Under the pieces are notes generated by a model, which did not search any database, was not told where the DNA came from, and worked only from the letters and a program-made list of their open reading frames with translations. From NCBI GenBank assembly GCA_020630595.1, contig JAHDBC010000001.1, positions 255,690-319,689 of the forward strand: a stretch of 64,000 nt of DNA, given 5' to 3'. This document shows, piece by piece, positions 54,816 to 64,000 of the stretch; the first letter of the stretch is position 1; every line of letters begins with the position of its first letter. The translations under genes were made by a program, and so were the position numbers. The stretch is from Planktomarina sp. (GTDB lineage: Bacteria; Pseudomonadota; Alphaproteobacteria; Rhodobacterales; Rhodobacteraceae).

Positions 54816-55149
54816 TCCTTCGTCTCAAGAATTTTCGACACCAACTATTTGTCGGCTCTACAATAAATTTAATCCCGGCCGTTAGTATTGGCCCGATCAT
54901 TGTTCTGTCAAAACTTTTGCCAATCGTGGCAAAATTGTGATCTTAAACCCGTGGTTGAATGCAAATGTTTTTCTTTTGTTCTTTTCTTGTGCTGAAAAAC
55001 AGACAGACCGTCGCATCAATTTCAGTCAAGTCGCAAGAGAATTGCCCCGAATTGACAGAATCATCGGATTATCGCCTGCAATCGGGTGGCGTGCAGGTTG
55101 CGCCCATACGTCATCAATTTAGAGTGGTGAAAATACTGGGGACACTGGC
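54816..55149. other. 334-bp intergenic region before mscS and the RTX protease
   Basis: No gene is convincing in this divergent space: two short frames have no ribosome-binding site or similarity. It is AT-rich in places, as expected for promoters of the protease and of mscS, and it holds a perfect inverted repeat at 54915-54934. Confidence 0.6.
54915..54934. promoter_or_regulatory. Perfect inverted repeat, candidate operator
   Basis: TTTTGCCA (54915-54922) and TGGCAAAA (54927-54934) are exact inverted copies around ATCG. A dimeric regulator could bind it. It lies 100 bp upstream of the RTX protease start and 215 bp upstream of mscS. Confidence 0.5.
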
Positions 55150-56463
55150 ATGAATCCATCGAACTTGACCGACCAATTCGGTGAATTTGCAACGCCTTAT
55201 CTTGATCAGGCGGTCTTATGGCTTGCCTCGCCGCAGGCCTGGGGCCAAGCCATTGCGATCATTGGGTGTTTCCTGCTGGCATTGTTGCTGGCTCGGCTGA
55301 TCGTGCCGCGCATTCGCAGACTTTTGACGTTCAAACCCGGCACCCATGACGCCATTTTGGCTGTTGCTGCATTCGTTTTGACGTTGCTTCCGCTGGTCGC
55401 GCCTTTGCTGGCGTTTGCAATCCTGTCAGCCGTCGAACCCATTCTGAATGCCATTTTGGGCACGGGGACGATTGTCGGCTTTGGCAAGCGCGTCTTTCTG
55501 TTTCTGGCGGTCTATCGATTTGTCACCCAAATCCTGGGCACGGGTATCCTTCGGCTTTTGGGGCGTCTGTATCTGATCCCAATCGCGTTTTTGTATGCCG
55601 TGGGCCTGTTGGGGCCAGTCACAGAATTTATGGCGCAGACAGAAGTGCCGCTGGGCAATCTGAGTTTCAGCATCGGATGGCTTTATCAATTCTTTGGGGT
55701 TGCCGTGTTCCTGTTCTGGCTGGGCGCATGGTCAAATTCACGTTCCAGCGCATACCTGAACGATCAGCAGGAAATGCCACAAGCCACGCGGCAGCTTGCC
55801 GTGAAAGCCGCAGAAATCGCGATCTTTGGCGTCGCCTTCCTTCTTGTGATGAACATCATGGGCATCAATCTGTCCGCCCTTGCCGTTCTGGGGGGCGCCA
55901 TTGGTGTGGGCCTTGGGTTTGGCCTGCAAAAGATTGCGTCCAACTTCATCTCTGGCGTTATCCTGTTGCTGGAAGGGCAAGCAACCGTCGGGGACTACGT
56001 GGAACTTGACGGGGGCGAAGCCGGGACAATTGTAAAGATGCTTGCGCGGGCGGCGATTCTTGAAACCTATGATGGTCGCTGGATCGTTGTGCCCAACGAA
56101 GATTTCATCACAACGCGCGTTGTGAATTATTCTGACAGCGGGTCTGCCAACCGATACGAAGCGCCGTTCGCCGTTAGTTATGACACAGACATCAACAAGG
56201 TTCCTGCCTTGGTCGAAAAGGCTGTCGCCCAACATCCGGAGGTTTTGGACAAACCCTTCCCCCCCGATTGCGAACTGCGTGGCTTTGGTGAAAGTGGCAT
56301 CGAATTTGCGTTGGAATTCTGGGTCAACGGGATTGATGATGGAAAGAACAAGTTCACGTCCGACGTCTTGTTCATCATCTGGAACGTGCTGAAGGAAAAT
56401 GACATCGAAATCCCATTCCCGCAGCGCGTTGTGCATCACAAGGGATTGCCTCCAACCTCATGA
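55150..56463 (+). CDS. MscS-family mechanosensitive channel
   Basis: The 437-residue protein has about six membrane segments and then the MscS signature in the last helix and beta-domain: GGAIGVGLGFGLQKIASNFISGVILLLEG (the QKIASNFISG part is diagnostic), VVPNEDFITTRVVNYS and a C-terminal mixed domain. It opens under membrane tension to release solutes during osmotic downshock. The additional N-terminal helices mark a larger subtype than E. coli MscS. The stop and next start share ATGA. Confidence 0.92.
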   Translation: MNPSNLTDQFGEFATPYLDQAVLWLASPQAWGQAIAIIGCFLLALLLARLIVPRIRRLLTFKPGTHDAILAVAAFVLTLLPLVAPLLAFAILSAVEPILNAILGTGTIVGFGKRVFLFLAVYRFVTQILGTGILRLLGRLYLIPIAFLYAVGLLGPVTEFMAQTEVPLGNLSFSIGWLYQFFGVAVFLFWLGAWSNSRSSAYLNDQQEMPQATRQLAVKAAEIAIFGVAFLLVMNIMGINLSALAVLGGAIGVGLGFGLQKIASNFISGVILLLEGQATVGDYVELDGGEAGTIVKMLARAAILETYDGRWIVVPNEDFITTRVVNYSDSGSANRYEAPFAVSYDTDINKVPALVEKAVAQHPEVLDKPFPPDCELRGFGESGIEFALEFWVNGIDDGKNKFTSDVLFIIWNVLKENDIEIPFPQRVVHHKGLPPTS

Positions 56464-57647
56464 CGCATGCTTTGGTTGTGGGGGCCGGGCCTGCTGGTTT
56501 GATCGCGGCAGAGGTTTTGGCGAAGGCAGGATTTTCCGTTGATCTGGCAGATGCAAAACCATCGCCAGCCCGGAAATTTCTGATGGCAGGCAAATCGGGG
56601 CTGAACCTGACGATGGATCAGCCGCTGGATGATTTCATAGCGACCTATCGCTGCCCGCAGCTGGATCCGATGGTGCGGGACTTTGGGCCAGATGACGTGG
56701 TTGCCTTTGCGACGGGGTTGGACCAGCCGGTTTTCACAGGATCGTCCCGCAGGGTATTTCCTACCGCGATGAAAGCGTCGCCGCTGTTGCGGGCTTGGTT
56801 GGGCCGGTTGGATGGCTTGGGGGTCAGGCTCCATCGCAACTGGCGGTGGATCGGCCTGCCAGATGGGCAGGTGCACCGGTTCGATACCCCCGGTGGCGAA
56901 CGCACCGTTCGTGCGGATGTGACGGTTCTTGCGCTGGGTGGCGCAAGCTGGGCGCGTTTGGGATCAGATGGTGCATGGGCGGAAGATTTTCGGATGCGCG
57001 GCATCCACCTTGCGCCGTTCCAACCATCGAACATGGGGGTGGGGTGCCCTTGGTCTGATCACATGGCGCGCTTCTTTGGCCAGCCATTGAAACCTGTCGG
57101 CCTGACCGCTGGATCCAAAACCGTTGTTGGTGAATGCATTGTGTCGTCGCGTGGACTGGAAGGCAGCGCAATCTATGCAGTTTCTGCCGAACTGCGGAAC
57201 GGCAACACGATGTTCGTCGATTTGACCCCGGATCTTTCGGTGGCACAGGTCAAGCAGCGGCTGGCGCGTCCGCGCGGTAAGAACAGCCTGTCCAATCACC
57301 TGCGCAAAACGCTGAAATTGCCGGATTTGAAACGGGCACTTCTGCGGGAATGGGGGGGGCCATTGCCCACTGACCCGGGTGCCCTTGCAGCATTGGTCAA
57401 GGCATTGCCGGCCCCGCCGCTTGCACCCTTTCCCCTGGACGAAGCCATTTCCACAGCGGGGGGTGTGGCCTTTGACGCAGTGGACGACGGTCTGATGCTG
57501 AAATCACGCCCCGGCGTATTTTGTGCTGGTGAAATGCTGGATTGGGATGCACCGACCGGCGGGTATCTGATCACGGCCTGCCTCGCGACAGGGAAATGGG
57601 CGGCCGATCACGCCGTTCGCTACGCCCGTGACAATGCCGCCCGATAG
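56460..57647 (+). CDS. HI0933-like flavoprotein (TIGR03862 family)
   Basis: The 395-residue protein begins with an FAD-binding GxGxxG site, VVGAGPAGLIAAEVLAKAGF, and has AGKSGLNLTMD, typical of HI0933/TIGR03862 proteins, and a C-terminal GEMLDWDAPTGGYLITACLATG flavin site. The family is of unknown biochemical function; an NAD(P)H-dependent reductase role is likely. Its ATG overlaps the mscS stop by 4 bp. Its 3' end overlaps the GST gene by 28 bp in opposite direction. Confidence 0.9.
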   Translation: MTHALVVGAGPAGLIAAEVLAKAGFSVDLADAKPSPARKFLMAGKSGLNLTMDQPLDDFIATYRCPQLDPMVRDFGPDDVVAFATGLDQPVFTGSSRRVFPTAMKASPLLRAWLGRLDGLGVRLHRNWRWIGLPDGQVHRFDTPGGERTVRADVTVLALGGASWARLGSDGAWAEDFRMRGIHLAPFQPSNMGVGCPWSDHMARFFGQPLKPVGLTAGSKTVVGECIVSSRGLEGSAIYAVSAELRNGNTMFVDLTPDLSVAQVKQRLARPRGKNSLSNHLRKTLKLPDLKRALLREWGGPLPTDPGALAALVKALPAPPLAPFPLDEAISTAGGVAFDAVDDGLMLKSRPGVFCAGEMLDWDAPTGGYLITACLATGKWAADHAVRYARDNAAR

Positions 57648-58210
57648 GCGGGCCGATGTCGCAATCGTTTTGAATAGGCTTTCAACCCATCGGATGCAGG
57701 CGGAAATTTCGCCACGAATGCCCAGTTCAAGCAATGAACGGCCACAATGTCCGCGATTGTCATCGTGTCACCCATCAGAAACGGCTGGTCCCCCAATCGA
57801 TCTTCCAGCCGGGCAAGGCTGCGCGTGAATTCCCATTTCAAACTGTCCTTGGCCGCCGGAACGCGAAGCGGTTCTGGATACACAAAACTGTGTTTCGAAG
57901 CTGACCAAAGCACAGCATCAAATTCTTCCAGCAAGAATCCCATGTGGCCATCCTGCACCATCCGGTCTTTGGTTCCAGCCGGGTGCGTCAGGGCACCATG
58001 CTTGTCCGCCAGATAGGTCATGATTGCGATGCTGTCGGTAAAGGTCGCGCCATTTTCGACCAACGCCGGAACCTTGCCCGTGCCTGTGTGGGTTTTCGCC
58101 AAATCCGAACCCGGCGCAGCTGATATCAGATCGTAGGGTTGCCCCAGTTCTTCCAAAGTCCACAAAACGCGCAGTGTGCGCACTTTGGGTTGTCCGATGA
58201 CCGTATACAT
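57620..58210 (-). CDS. Glutathione S-transferase family protein
   Basis: This 196-residue GST starts MYTVIGQPKVRTLRVLWTLEEL, with a thioredoxin-like first domain and ESS-type GSH contact replaced by ATFTDSIAIMTYLAD. The helical C-terminal half includes GDTMTIADIVAVHCLNW. No catalytic specificity can be read. The ATG overlaps the holA stop by one base (TGATG), so the two are coupled at the end of the leuS-lptE-holA run. Confidence 0.88.
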   Translation of the reverse strand: MYTVIGQPKVRTLRVLWTLEELGQPYDLISAAPGSDLAKTHTGTGKVPALVENGATFTDSIAIMTYLADKHGALTHPAGTKDRMVQDGHMGFLLEEFDAVLWSASKHSFVYPEPLRVPAAKDSLKWEFTRSLARLEDRLGDQPFLMGDTMTIADIVAVHCLNWAFVAKFPPASDGLKAYSKRLRHRPAYRAALSRA

Positions 58211-59235
58211 CAGCGCCGCCCCATCATTGAAAGTCGGATCAAGGCGCGTTCCATGACGGCCATTTGGGGTGCGGTCTGGCCCGCTGATCGCAATTGCCTG
58301 TCTGTTTCCAAGATAGTGCCAAGCGCCTGTTCAAGGCGCGCGCGCCCCCATCCTTGTGCCTGTCTTTGCAGACGGTCACGGCGGGGTCCGTAAACGGGTG
58401 GGCGCAGCGCAGCGATGCCCTGTGACGATCCCCCGGGATGGGATGCCGCCCTGTGCAACAGTTTGAAATGCCGCATCAGCCCAATGCACAGGGATGTCGG
58501 CGTTGCGCCTTGCGCCGCCAAGCGTGACAGGACGGGCGCCAAATCAGCGGTTCGCGCTTCGGCAACGATGTGCAACACTTCGTCCAGTTCCGCTTCCACC
58601 GACAGGGGGGCGACGGCGTCAATATCGGCAGTGCTGACGGGTTGGTCCCCACCCAGCGTGTAAAGCGCCAGCTTTTCGATCAATTGGGCAAAGTCGCCCG
58701 GGTCCATGTCTTTGGACAGATCAAACAGTGCGACTTCTGCATCCGGATCAAGCGTTTGCAGCCCGGCTTTGGTCAAGGTTGCTTGGACTTCCGACCGGGA
58801 CGGCGGGTCGTTGTAGATCGCCCATGCAAAGGCATTCGCGTGTGCTTCAAACGCTTTTCGCAACTTTGACGTCGGACGCAGCTGTCCTGCGGTGACAATC
58901 ATCTGCGCGTCCCCCGGCACCCAATCTTCAAGTGCGATCAGAATTCCGTCAAAGGCTTGATCATTGGCATCTTCCACGATGACGGCCCGTGGCCCCGGGA
59001 AAAACCCAACCGCTTTGATCGCATCGACAAGTGCGGTCTTGTCTTTGCGCAGATCAGACGCCGGCATTCTGGTCAGGCGCATTTCTTCTTCACCTGCTGG
59101 GCCAACCAGCGATTTCACAACGGCCTGACGTTTCAACGATACGCGCATCGCGTCGATGCCATAGATCAGCACACCCGTTCTTGATGGGTCTGGCGCGTCC
59201 GCATAGGTGGCGGCCTGTGCCCCCGAAAGTTTCAC
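58210..59235 (-). CDS. holA: DNA polymerase III delta subunit
   Basis: The 341-residue protein fits Hol[13 protein letters not shown] at the front, a RecA-like AAA fold without a full P-loop, and the segment VEDANDQAFDGILIALED. The delta subunit opens the beta clamp in the clamp loader. Sequence conservation is low, but the order leuS, lptE, holA is found across alphaproteobacteria and decides the call. It overlaps lptE by 4 bp at its start. Confidence 0.9.
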   Translation of the reverse strand: MKLSGAQAATYADAPDPSRTGVLIYGIDAMRVSLKRQAVVKSLVGPAGEEEMRLTRMPASDLRKDKTALVDAIKAVGFFPGPRAVIVEDANDQAFDGILIALEDWVPGDAQMIVTAGQLRPTSKLRKAFEAHANAFAWAIYNDPPSRSEVQATLTKAGLQTLDPDAEVALFDLSKDMDPGDFAQLIEKLALYTLGGDQPVSTADIDAVAPLSVEAELDEVLHIVAEARTADLAPVLSRLAAQGATPTSLCIGLMRHFKLLHRAASHPGGSSQGIAALRPPVYGPRRDRLQRQAQGWGRARLEQALGTILETDRQLRSAGQTAPQMAVMERALIRLSMMGRR

Positions 59236-59708
59236 CGGGGCAAATCCAACAACAATTGCGCAATCATTTGATCCGCAAGAATGACCATCAGCCGATCTTC
59301 GGCATCACGCTTTGCGCTGTCTGTCGCCAGCGTCGAACCGGTCGCAGAATAGTTGGTGAAATTGCGCACCGATCCAGTCAGCACCGCGTCCGATACATCT
59401 TTAGAAACAGAATATGTCACTGTGCCAACAAGCGACAATCGGTTGATTTCTTGCGCCGCCGAAACCACGGTGCCTTCTTCTTGGACGGCAATGTCATAGG
59501 TCAGGCGCAGCGCACCATTTTCGCCCCGACCCAGCTGCCGGTCGACCGCTTTCACAAATTCGAAATCCAGCCGATCCGTTGGCGGATCAAGGGTCAAGTT
59601 CCCACGCAGCGCTGACCCCGCACCATTGGGGCCATAAACAGGCGTCAACCCACAGCCAGCAAGGGCCAATGCCCCGGCAAGGATCAGTCTTCTATCAAAC
59701 AACCACAT
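59232..59708 (-). CDS. lptE: LPS assembly lipoprotein LptE
   Basis: The 158-residue protein has a lipobox ALAGC and begins [19 protein letters not shown]. The mature part is a small alpha/beta sandwich in the LptE family: [18 protein letters not shown] and the central [20 protein letters not shown]. LptE plugs the LptD barrel in the outer membrane. It starts inside the leuS 3' end (14-bp overlap) and its stop overlaps holA by 4 bp. Confidence 0.9.
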   Translation of the reverse strand: MWLFDRRLILAGALALAGCGLTPVYGPNGAGSALRGNLTLDPPTDRLDFEFVKAVDRQLGRGENGALRLTYDIAVQEEGTVVSAAQEINRLSLVGTVTYSVSKDVSDAVLTGSVRNFTNYSATGSTLATDSAKRDAEDRLMVILADQMIAQLLLDLPR

Positions 59709-62253
59709 TCACAATTCGACCCGGCACGACGATCAGTTTTTTGGGCTGGCCGCCGTTCAGTGCCTTCACAACAGCCTCGCGCTGCAACACCATTGCTTCG
59801 ATTTTGTCTTTTGGCAAATCCGCAGGCACGCTGATTTCATCGCGGCGCTTGCCGTTGATCTGAATCGGCAAGGTCACGCTGGATTCAACCAACATCGCTT
59901 CGTCTGCGATGGGCCACGGGGCATCGATCACCAAACCTTTGCCGCCCTGATGGGCCCAGATATCTTCGGCCAGATGGGGCGTCATGGGCGCCATCAATTG
60001 TGCAAGCGTCATGATCGCCTGTTTCTGCGCTGCATGCGATGCCTTGGATTTTGAAAGTGTCGCGGTAAATCCGTACAGTTTTGCAATCGCGGCGTTAAAG
60101 CCAAAGGATTCCACCCCATTCGTCACGTCGCGGATCGCTTTGTGCATTTCGCGCAGCAGATCATCATCACCGTCGCCTTTGGCTGCGGGATCCATTTGGT
60201 TGATCTTGTCACACAGGTTCCATACGCGGGTCAGGTGTTTATACGCAGCCTCGGCCCCCGATGCGGTCCATTCCACATCCCGTTCAGGTGGGGAATCGGA
60301 CAACACAAACCAGCGGGCCGTGTCTGCCCCAAAGGCACTGATGATGTTGACCGGGTCCACCACGTTGTTCTTGGATTTTGACATCTTGGCAGATGGTACA
60401 ATCTGAACCTCTGCCCCTGTGTCTTTCAGGAACGCTTTGCCATCTTTCAACTCCACCTCTTCGGGATAGTGGTACGTGGGTCGTCCGCCTGCGTTTGGCG
60501 TCTGGTAAATCGCATGCGTCACCATCCCTTGGGTGAACAGAGCATCGAACGGTTCACGCGATTTGACGGGCAGGTGGCCCGTATCGTTCATGGCCCGGGC
60601 AAAAAAACGGGAATACAAAAGATGCAAAATCGCGTGTTCGATGCCGCCGATGTATTGATCGACGTTCATCCAATACGATGCTTCTTCCATATCTATCGGG
60701 GTGTCTGCGCGGGGCGATGTAAAGCGGGCGAAATACCATGAGGAATCAACGAATGTGTCCATCGTGTCTGTTTCGCGCTGTGCCGGTTTGCCACACGACG
60801 GGCAGGGCGTATCGCGCCAGGTTGGATGACGGTCCAGTGGGTTGCCGGGAATGTCGAATGACACGTCGTCAGGCAAGCGCACGGGCAGATTTTCTTTCTT
60901 TTCCGGCACCACCCCGCAGTCGTCGCAATGAACAACAGGAATTGGGCAACCCCAATAACGTTGCCGCGACAATCCCCAATCACGCAGGCGAAATTGCACT
61001 TTGCCTGTGCCCAGACCCTTGGCTTCGGCCCAGTCGATTGTTGCTTCGATGGCCTCTTCGCCCGTTGCTTCTGTCAGGCCTGCGGGTTGGTTCACCCAGC
61101 GCACTTTTTCTGTTTTGGGCGGCACGAACGCAAAGTCTGTGACAGCGGCATCGTTTTCCAACGAAAAGAACGTGTCGATGACGGGCAGATCGTATTTGCG
61201 TGCAAAATCCAGATCGCGCTGATCATGCGCGGGGCACGCAAAGATCGCCCCGGTGCCGTAATCCATCAGCACGAAATTCGCGACCCAGATCGGCAAGGGA
61301 TCACCGCCCAAGGGATTTTCCACAGTCAGCCCGGTATCAAACCCCTTCTTTTCCGCCTTTTCCATGGCGGCTTCGGTGGTGTCCATTTTCTTGCAGTCGT
61401 CAACGAATGCAGCCAGATCGGGATTATCGGCGGCCAATGCCACCGTCAGCGGATGGTTTGCGGCCAAGCCAATGAAGGATGCGCCGACCAACGTGTCGGG
61501 TCTTGTCGTATAGACCGTAATTCCGTCGATATCGCCAACGGGCGCTGTCATTGGAAACGTCATTTCCAATCCGCGGGACCGGCCAATCCAGTTTTCCTGC
61601 ATCAACCGGACTTTTGCCGGCCAATTGTCCAATTCATCCAATGCGTCCAGCAGTTCTTCGCCCATGGAAGAAATATTGAAGAACCACTGGGTCAGCTCAC
61701 GCTTTTCAACATCAGCACCAGACCGCCAGCCCTTGCCATCGATCACCTGTTCGTTGGCAAGAACGGTCATATCGACCGGATCCCAGTTCACGGTCGCGTT
61801 TTTGCGCGATACCAGACCCTGATCCAGCATATCCAAAAACAGGGCCTGTTGCTGGCCATAATATTCCGGATCACAGGTCGCAAATTCCCGCGACCAATCG
61901 ATTGAAAGCCCCAGCGGTTTCATCTGGTCGCGCATCGTCGCGATATTGGTGTAGGTCCAGTCTTTCGGATGTCCGCCAGAGGCCATCGCCGCATTTTCTG
62001 CGGGCATGCCGAACGCATCCCACCCCATCGGGTGCAACACATTATGTCCGGTCGACATTTTATACCGGGCGATCACATCGCCCATTGTGTAGTTGCGCAC
62101 GTGTCCCATGTGGATGCGCCCAGATGGGTAAGGGAACATTTCCAGCACATAGTATTTCGGCTTGTCTGCCGTTGCTTTGGCTTTGAACGTGTCCGCGGCA
62201 TTCCACGCGGCCTGCCATTTGGCTTCGATTTCGGACGGTGTGTATTGTGCCAT
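59695..62253 (-). CDS. leuS: Leucyl-tRNA synthetase
   Basis: At 852 residues it has the class Ia signatures: [15 protein letters not shown] near residue 42 (the HIGH equivalent HMGH) and [12 protein letters not shown] near 630. The editing domain lies between them ([16 protein letters not shown]). It charges tRNA-Leu; one such tRNA is in this window. Start, length and domain order are normal. It is followed by lptE on the same strand. Confidence 0.97.
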   Translation of the reverse strand: MAQYTPSEIEAKWQAAWNAADTFKAKATADKPKYYVLEMFPYPSGRIHMGHVRNYTMGDVIARYKMSTGHNVLHPMGWDAFGMPAENAAMASGGHPKDWTYTNIATMRDQMKPLGLSIDWSREFATCDPEYYGQQQALFLDMLDQGLVSRKNATVNWDPVDMTVLANEQVIDGKGWRSGADVEKRELTQWFFNISSMGEELLDALDELDNWPAKVRLMQENWIGRSRGLEMTFPMTAPVGDIDGITVYTTRPDTLVGASFIGLAANHPLTVALAADNPDLAAFVDDCKKMDTTEAAMEKAEKKGFDTGLTVENPLGGDPLPIWVANFVLMDYGTGAIFACPAHDQRDLDFARKYDLPVIDTFFSLENDAAVTDFAFVPPKTEKVRWVNQPAGLTEATGEEAIEATIDWAEAKGLGTGKVQFRLRDWGLSRQRYWGCPIPVVHCDDCGVVPEKKENLPVRLPDDVSFDIPGNPLDRHPTWRDTPCPSCGKPAQRETDTMDTFVDSSWYFARFTSPRADTPIDMEEASYWMNVDQYIGGIEHAILHLLYSRFFARAMNDTGHLPVKSREPFDALFTQGMVTHAIYQTPNAGGRPTYHYPEEVELKDGKAFLKDTGAEVQIVPSAKMSKSKNNVVDPVNIISAFGADTARWFVLSDSPPERDVEWTASGAEAAYKHLTRVWNLCDKINQMDPAAKGDGDDDLLREMHKAIRDVTNGVESFGFNAAIAKLYGFTATLSKSKASHAAQKQAIMTLAQLMAPMTPHLAEDIWAHQGGKGLVIDAPWPIADEAMLVESSVTLPIQINGKRRDEISVPADLPKDKIEAMVLQREAVVKALNGGQPKKLIVVPGRIVNVVV

Positions 62254-62270
62254 GGGTGGCCTCTTGAAAC

Positions 62271-62300
62271 TGAAAACGCCGGGGATCGGCCCGGCGTTTG
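62271..62300 (-). terminator. Terminator of the DUF3576 gene
   Basis: AACGCCGGG (62275-62283) pairs with CCCGGCGTT (62290-62298) with a 6-nt loop, and TTTTCAGTTT follows on the minus strand. It lies between the DUF3576 stop and the leuS start. Confidence 0.8.
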
Positions 62301-62343
62301 TGTTAGGATGTTTTGTCGTGCGGGGCCAGACGTAATCCCGGGG

Positions 62344-62778
62344 CTATTGATCCGCAACACGCAGTTGGCGTGCGCGGGACAAGATCGCGTCTTCAACGGC
62401 GCGGACCGTGGCCTGACTGGCGGGGCCTGATCGTGTGTTCAGCGCAAGTGAAAGCGACCGCGCGGTCAACGCGGCGCTGCGCACATGGACCGTCGCCCGA
62501 TAGGCTGTCCCACCGCCGGGCGGTGTACCGAAGCCAGTAACGATGACGCCAGTAAACGGATCTACAGATTGCACGGGCAAAAAGGACAGAACGTCCAGAC
62601 TGGCGGCCCAGATGTATTTGTTAACGGCAACAGTTTCTGCACCGCCGACGCGTGTGGCCTGAACGGTTGCAGGTTCTGAGGATCCGGTACGCCCGGAAAA
62701 CGGGTTCAAGCTGGACAGGGAACCACAACCGGCCAGCATGGCGCAACACAGCGTTGCAGTGATAATCGTGCGGTTCAT
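62344..62778 (-). CDS. DUF3576 lipoprotein
   Basis: The 144-residue protein has a lipoprotein signal (TATLCCAMLAGCGSLSSLNPF, lipobox LAGC with Cys18) and the DUF3576 body with VNKYIWAASLDVLSFLPVQSVDPFTGVIVTGF, a typical alphaproteobacterial family without known function. It is short and monodomain. A terminator follows, and the next gene upstream, the porin, has its own, so it is transcribed alone. Confidence 0.87.
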   Translation of the reverse strand: MNRTIITATLCCAMLAGCGSLSSLNPFSGRTGSSEPATVQATRVGGAETVAVNKYIWAASLDVLSFLPVQSVDPFTGVIVTGFGTPPGGGTAYRATVHVRSAALTARSLSLALNTRSGPASQATVRAVEDAILSRARQLRVADQ

Positions 62779-62859
62779 GTCGTCCCCCCAAAATCTTAAC
62801 GAGGGTGTACCCCAACCAACGCTTGTCTGCCAAGCCCGAGACGCAGCAACCGTCCAAAA

Positions 62860-62890
62860 AGAAAAGGCAGCCCCGAAGGACTGCCTTTCC
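62860..62890 (-). terminator. Terminator of the porin gene
   Basis: AAAGGCAG (62863-62870) pairs with CTGCCTTT (62881-62888) over a 10-nt loop, and TCTTTTT follows on the minus strand, 24 nt past the porin stop. Confidence 0.86.
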
Positions 62891-62912
62891 GTTCTAAATG
62901 ACCGGGGTCAAA

Positions 62913-63971
62913 TTAGAATGCGAAGGATACTTCTACAGTCATGCCTTCACGCAGGTCTTCACCTGGGCCGAATTCGCCGGCTGCAGTTGCTGTACCTGCG
63001 GAACCGCGGGATACGTCAACATAGGAGAACAGTGCAGTTGCACCGCCACCCAGGTCGTAGGATGCGGAAACGTAAGCGATGTCAGCTTGGTTGGAGCCTT
63101 CAGCGCGGTAACCACCAGCCAGTGTCAGGCCGTTACCCATGTCGTATTTGACGTTCAGCTGCATGTCTTCGTCCTGACCGTCGTGGAACAGGGCATCAAC
63201 AGACAGTGGGCCAGAAGCATAAGCAACGGACAGACCGTAGTTGTCATCGCCAGCAGATTCCATGGAGTAGAACGCACCAACTGTTACGTCGCCCACTGGG
63301 TAGGATACGGAAACAGCTGTGGAGTCACGTGTGCCGTTGTCTGCATAACCCAGAGCAACATCAGCACCGCCCAAGGACATGCCAACGCGCAGGCCCAGGA
63401 TGTCGTTGCCTGTCCATTCGTCGTCTTGGTAAGCTACGCCATAGGATACGGAACCAGCGGAACCAGTTACGCCCAGTTGCATGCCTTTCATGTCGCCATC
63501 AACAACAGCTGTGGAGATGCCGACTTTGGTGCCGCCGAATTCCATCATGCCGACCAGCTGACCGTCTTCGTTGGCCAGATCGTCTTCGTCGTTGAAGCCG
63601 TCGGCTTCCATGTTGCCAACACCGGACCACATTGCGTCAGCAGCTGGTGCTGTGTCGCCGAATGTCAGCGATGCTGTGTCGGAGGACAAGGATACTTTCA
63701 GGTCGTCAACTGCAACGTTGTTGGAGTCGAATGTGTCTGCGCCACCGATTGTGACGTCGCCAGACATTGCGGCTGTCAGGCCGTTGTCCAGTTCCATAGA
63801 ACCTGCAACGCCCAGACCAAAGGAGTAGTAGAACCCTTTGTCGTCAGCTGCGGAATCTGGGTTGTCTGTGTCGTTATAACCGAACTCAGCGTCGCCGGAG
63901 AAAGTTACGTCAGCAGCAGCGGCGCCAGCAAAGGCGACGATGGAGGCTGAGGCAAGAAGGATGCGTTTCAT
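62913..63971 (-). CDS. Major porin
   Basis: The 352-residue protein starts MKRILLASASIVAFAGAAAADVTFSGDAEFGY, with a signal peptide of 20 residues. The mature part is made of amphipathic beta-strands and ends in SFAF, a terminal phenylalanine needed for outer-membrane insertion. It has about 16 strands like Rhodobacter porin and forms an acidic mature protein. Codon choice is strongly biased to C-ending codons such as TCC, AAC and GAC, as expected for a very highly expressed gene. It has an own terminator. The start is close to the window end; promoter parts are beyond it. Confidence 0.93.
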   Translation of the reverse strand: MKRILLASASIVAFAGAAAADVTFSGDAEFGYNDTDNPDSAADDKGFYYSFGLGVAGSMELDNGLTAAMSGDVTIGGADTFDSNNVAVDDLKVSLSSDTASLTFGDTAPAADAMWSGVGNMEADGFNDEDDLANEDGQLVGMMEFGGTKVGISTAVVDGDMKGMQLGVTGSAGSVSYGVAYQDDEWTGNDILGLRVGMSLGGADVALGYADNGTRDSTAVSVSYPVGDVTVGAFYSMESAGDDNYGLSVAYASGPLSVDALFHDGQDEDMQLNVKYDMGNGLTLAGGYRAEGSNQADIAYVSASYDLGGGATALFSYVDVSRGSAGTATAAGEFGPGEDLREGMTVEVSFAF

Positions 63972-64000
63972 GATTTTCCCTCGTGTTGCATTCCAAAATT

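Noticed and set aside
54937..55153. Two short overlapping frames upstream of mscS
   Set aside because: No ribosome-binding site, no recognisable sequence; one runs into the mscS start.
62898..63950. Long open frame of 350 codons on the plus strand across the porin gene
   Set aside because: It is antisense to the porin; its cysteine- and histidine-rich translation is what the porin codon bias gives on the other strand. The porin has signal peptide, barrel pattern and terminal Phe.

Overview
The window looks like a chromosomal stretch from a marine alphaproteobacterium of the Rhodobacteraceae (Roseobacter group). The evidence is gene content and order: rnd-kdsD-lptCAB-hpf-ptsN with no rpoN inside it, mutY / DUF721 / dsbA, leuS-lptE-holA, lpxK with a Kdo-transferase-like gene, DUF4170, cysQ and pmbA, and a TmpAB phosphonate pair. 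Many neighbouring genes overlap by ATGA. No integrase, transposase, prophage or CRISPR array is visible. One tRNA gene, tRNA-Leu(CAG), is present. The genus cannot be fixed from the sequence alone.

Layout. 0-5.1 kb: two glycosyltransferases, a GT14-type branching transferase with an extra C-terminal domain, and a protein carrying two sulfotransferase domains; together they suggest a sulfated surface glycan. 5.1-9.7 kb: LPS export and Kdo supply (lptB, lptA, lptC, kdsD) with rnd, hpf and ptsN. 9.8-18.4 kb: yaaA, recQ, a YggT protein, a thioesterase-like protein, an Atg22-type transporter, mepA, a phytase-like esterase, the queuosine-precursor transporter yhhQ behind a structured leader, a tiny structured transcript with an 18-codon ORF, and the ribosome-rescue factor arfB. 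18.4-22.1 kb: an NAD-salvage operon (pncA, pncB) that also holds a membrane protein, a cysteine-cluster protein and a TRIC-type channel. 22.1-30.5 kb: a fasciclin lipid-free secreted protein, trhO, a Slam-like outer-membrane protein, a GNAT, HupE/UreJ and DUF4198 proteins, queG, a GST and mtgA.

30.5-38.1 kb: glutamate synthase, transcribed as gltD, two secreted paralogues of unknown function, then gltB. 38.2-44.4 kb: uppP, an NDUFA9-like protein, tRNA-Leu, tmpB-tmpA for catabolism of trimethylaminoethylphosphonate, alkB and mutY. 44.4-51.8 kb: DUF721 and dsbA-like genes, lpxK, a diverged KdtA-like transferase, cysQ, pmbA and a DUF2125 protein. 51.8-55.1 kb: an enoyl-CoA hydratase-like protein, a lipoprotein with a TbpB-like C-terminal barrel, and a serralysin-type RTX protease. 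55.1-64 kb: an MscS channel, a flavoprotein, a GST, holA, lptE, leuS, a DUF3576 lipoprotein and a major porin.

The envelope is the dominant theme: LPS core and transport (kdsD, lpxK, KdtA-like, lptABCE), peptidoglycan (mepA, mtgA, uppP), glycan decoration and sulfation, porin, Slam and its possible client. The observations most worth following are the 15-nt perfect anti-16S match in front of an 18-codon ORF, the folded leader of yhhQ, the coupled secreted paralogues inside the glutamate synthase operon, the possible Slam/lipoprotein pair, and the KdtA-like protein lacking the usual catalytic glutamate.
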